In this document: in pieces, positions 62,265 through 64,000 of the stretch
How the letters are laid out: every line of letters starts with the position of its first letter
Numbering within the stretch: the stretch's first letter is position 1
Source: Bradyrhizobium embrapense
GTDB taxonomy: Bacteria; Pseudomonadota; Alphaproteobacteria; Rhizobiales; Xanthobacteraceae
Direction: 5' to 3'
DNA length: 64,000 bases
NCBI RefSeq assembly: GCF_001189235.2
Contig: NZ_LFIP02000005.1
Coordinates: forward strand, 310,001 to 374,000
Position numbers and translations under genes: made by a program
The notes under the pieces: generated by a model
Databases searched by the model: none
Told to the model about the DNA's origin: nothing
What the model saw: the letters and a program-made list of their open reading frames with translations, nothing else

Positions 62265-64000
62265 ATGACGACGGCGGCCGGCACCGCAGATCATCCGAGC
62301 AACCTGTTCGCCACGCCCGCCATCGTTGCCGTCGGCCGCGACGACGGCAGCATCCTCGTCCGCTCCACCACGCCGCTCAAGGAAGGCGCCCGCTGTGTCG
62401 GCGACTGGCTGGAGCATTGGGCGCGGCAGGCGCCGGATCGCATTTTCCTCGGCGAGCGCGCCAATGCCGAGCTGCCCTGGAGCACCGTCAGCTATCGCGA
62501 GGCACTCGGCATCGTACGGAGGGCCGCATCGTGGATCCTGGCGCAAGGGCTGAGCACCGAGCGGCCGCTCGTCATCCTCGCCGACAACGGCATCGATCAC
62601 GCGCTGTTCGCGCTCGCAGCCCAGCATGTCGGCGTGCCCTCCGCCGCGATCTCGCCGGCCTATTCGCTGATGTCCCGCGATTTCGACAAGCTGAAGAGCA
62701 TGATCAGCCTGCTCGATCCCGGCGCGATCTTTGTCGCCGACACAAAGCCGTTCGCGGCGGCGCTTGCCGCGATCGCGCCGCTGCATCGCGCGACCATCGT
62801 CAGTGACAATCCTGAGGATGCCGATGCGTTGCCATTCCGCACCGTCGCGGCGACGCCTGAAGCGCCGGAGGTCGCCAATGCGTTTGCTGCGGTGACGCCG
62901 GACACGATCGCCAAATTCCTGTTCACCTCGGGCTCGACCGGCACGCCGAAAGCCGTGATCAACACCCAGCGCATGCTGACCTCGAGCCAGCAGGCCAAGG
63001 CGCAGATCTGGACGTTCCTGGAATCCTCGGGCGGCGAACTCGTGATCCTGGACTGGCTGCCCTGGAGCCACACCTTCGGCGCCAACCACAATTTCAACCT
63101 GGTGCTGCGCAACGGCGGCACGCTCTATATCGACGGCGGCAAGCCGGCGCCCGGCCTGTTTGCGACTTCGCTAGCCAATCTGCGCAGCGTTGTGCCGGCG
63201 GTCTATTTCAACGTGCCGCGCGGCTTCGACATGCTGATCGCGGCGCTGCGCACCGACGACGAGTTGCGCCGCAGCTTTTTCGCGGGCACCCAATTCGCTT
63301 TCTATGCCGGCGCGGCGCTGCAGCAGAATTTGTGGGACGCGCTGCAAGAATTGTCGTTGCAAACGGTTGGCCGCAAGCTGCCGATGGTGTCGGCCTGGGG
63401 GTCGACCGAGACCTCGCCGCTCGCGACCGATTGCCACTTTCTCGCCGAGCGCTCCGGCAATATCGGGGTGCCGATCCCCGGTACCGAGCTGAAACTCGTG
63501 CCGTCGGGCGACAAGCTCGAGGTCCGCGTGCGGGGGCCGAATGTCACGCCGGGCTATTGGAAGGCGCCCGAACTCACCCGAGGGGCCTTCGACGACGAGG
63601 GCTTCTACAAGATCGGCGATGCCGTCACCTTTGCTGATCCCGACCGGCCCGATCTCGGCCTGTTCTTCGACGGCCGCGTAGCCGAGGACTTCAAGCTCAA
63701 TTCCGGCACGTGGGTCAGCGTCGGCACCCTGCGCGTCGCCGGCATCGCGGCGCTGGCGCCGCTCGCGCAGGATATCGTCGTCGCCGGCCACGGCCGCGAC
63801 GAGGTGCGCTTCCTGGTGTTTCCGAACCTTGCTGCCTGCCGTTCGCTCGCAGGACTGCCTGAGCGAGCGGGCGCGCAGGAGGCGATCGCTCATCCGGCGG
63901 TTCGGTCCGCGATCGGGCAGGGGCTGGCACGGCTGAAGGCGCAGGGCGGTCATTCCTCCGGGCACGCCACCCGCGCGCTGCTGCTGGCCGAGCCCGCTTC
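62265..64000 (+). CDS. fcs: Feruloyl-CoA synthase (3' end outside window)
   Basis: 578 codons are seen, with the C-terminal end cut off. The acyl-CoA synthetase (AMP-forming) family is identified by LFTSGSTGTPKAVINTQRML (A3), WGSTETSP (A5) and GDAVTFADP (A7-like). The family-specific opening DDGSILVRSTTPLKEGARCV and then GDWLEHWARQAPDR is that of feruloyl-CoA synthases. It activates ferulate, coumarate or caffeate with ATP and CoA, the first step in lignin-phenol breakdown. GAGGAGG lies six bases before the ATG. The hydratase/lyase and vanillin genes may follow beyond the edge. Confidence 0.92.
   Translation, partial: MTTAAGTADHPSNLFATPAIVAVGRDDGSILVRSTTPLKEGARCVGDWLEHWARQAPDRIFLGERANAELPWSTVSYREALGIVRRAASWILAQGLSTERPLVILADNGIDHALFALAAQHVGVPSAAISPAYSLMSRDFDKLKSMISLLDPGAIFVADTKPFAAALAAIAPLHRATIVSDNPEDADALPFRTVAATPEAPEVANAFAAVTPDTIAKFLFTSGSTGTPKAVINTQRMLTSSQQAKAQIWTFLESSGGELVILDWLPWSHTFGANHNFNLVLRNGGTLYIDGGKPAPGLFATSLANLRSVVPAVYFNVPRGFDMLIAALRTDDELRRSFFAGTQFAFYAGAALQQNLWDALQELSLQTVGRKLPMVSAWGSTETSPLATDCHFLAERSGNIGVPIPGTELKLVPSGDKLEVRVRGPNVTPGYWKAPELTRGAFDDEGFYKIGDAVTFADPDRPDLGLFFDGRVAEDFKLNSGTWVSVGTLRVAGIAALAPLAQDIVVAGHGRDEVRFLVFPNLAACRSLAGLPERAGAQEAIAHPAVRSAIGQGLARLKAQGGHSSGHATRALLLAEPA

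Overview
The window is GC-rich, densely coded chromosomal DNA from an alphaproteobacterium, most likely Bradyrhizobium or a close relative in the Nitrobacteraceae. The evidence is gene order and protein style: a ptsH - EIIA(Man) - short hprK - chvG - chvI block close to ATP-type pckA, DUF2865 and other Rhizobiales-type proteins, and scattered palindromic repeats of the kind common between Bradyrhizobium genes. I see no rRNA, tRNA, insertion sequence, prophage or CRISPR array.

Layout. 1-12.2 kb: a cut-off mepA, a PAS-PAS-GGDEF-EAL protein with a degenerate GGDEF motif, a remnant of mscL, a large SAM-cyclase-ATPase-TPR protein, a DUF1801 protein, a chemoreceptor, and a membrane AraC regulator next to an acyltransferase. 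12.4-22.2 kb: a DUF2867 protein, an acyl-CoA-dehydrogenase-like flavoprotein, an MFS transporter, lepA, a secreted caspase-like protein tightly coupled to an M15 peptidase, and a GT39-type membrane glycosyltransferase. 22.3-29.8 kb: the regulatory PTS and ChvG/ChvI cluster, a HugZ-like protein and pckA with a clear terminator. 29.9-39.1 kb: arginase, thioesterase, glgP, small secreted and hypothetical proteins, pyrE with a probable TTG start, a GST and a LysE exporter. 39.3-48.0 kb: polA, whose 3'-5' exonuclease site residues are replaced, then a four-gene signalling operon of a lone TRAP binding protein, two sensor kinases and a response regulator. 48.2-50.7 kb: a lone UgpB-like binding protein and an APH-like protein with a changed catalytic loop.

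50.8-61.6 kb is the most interesting part. A peptide/ureide-type ABC transporter (binding protein, two permeases, a fused double ATPase) runs directly into atzG-atzE-atzH-like genes and a GntR/FCD regulator. An allophanate hydrolase gene faces them from the other strand. Upstream of both transcription units I read a near-consensus sigma-54 promoter, a related 17-bp palindrome about 140-150 bp further up, and a TTGT-N2-RCAA-like site that could bind the GntR protein. This looks like one nitrogen-scavenging regulon for carboxybiuret/ureide-type compounds. The ring- or amide-opening enzyme that would start the pathway is not in the window.

61.6-64 kb: a divergent MarR regulator and feruloyl-CoA synthase pair around a perfect 8-5-8 palindrome. 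The synthase runs off the right edge. Several palindromic repeat families are scattered between genes, and one copy lies in frame inside the fused ABC ATPase.
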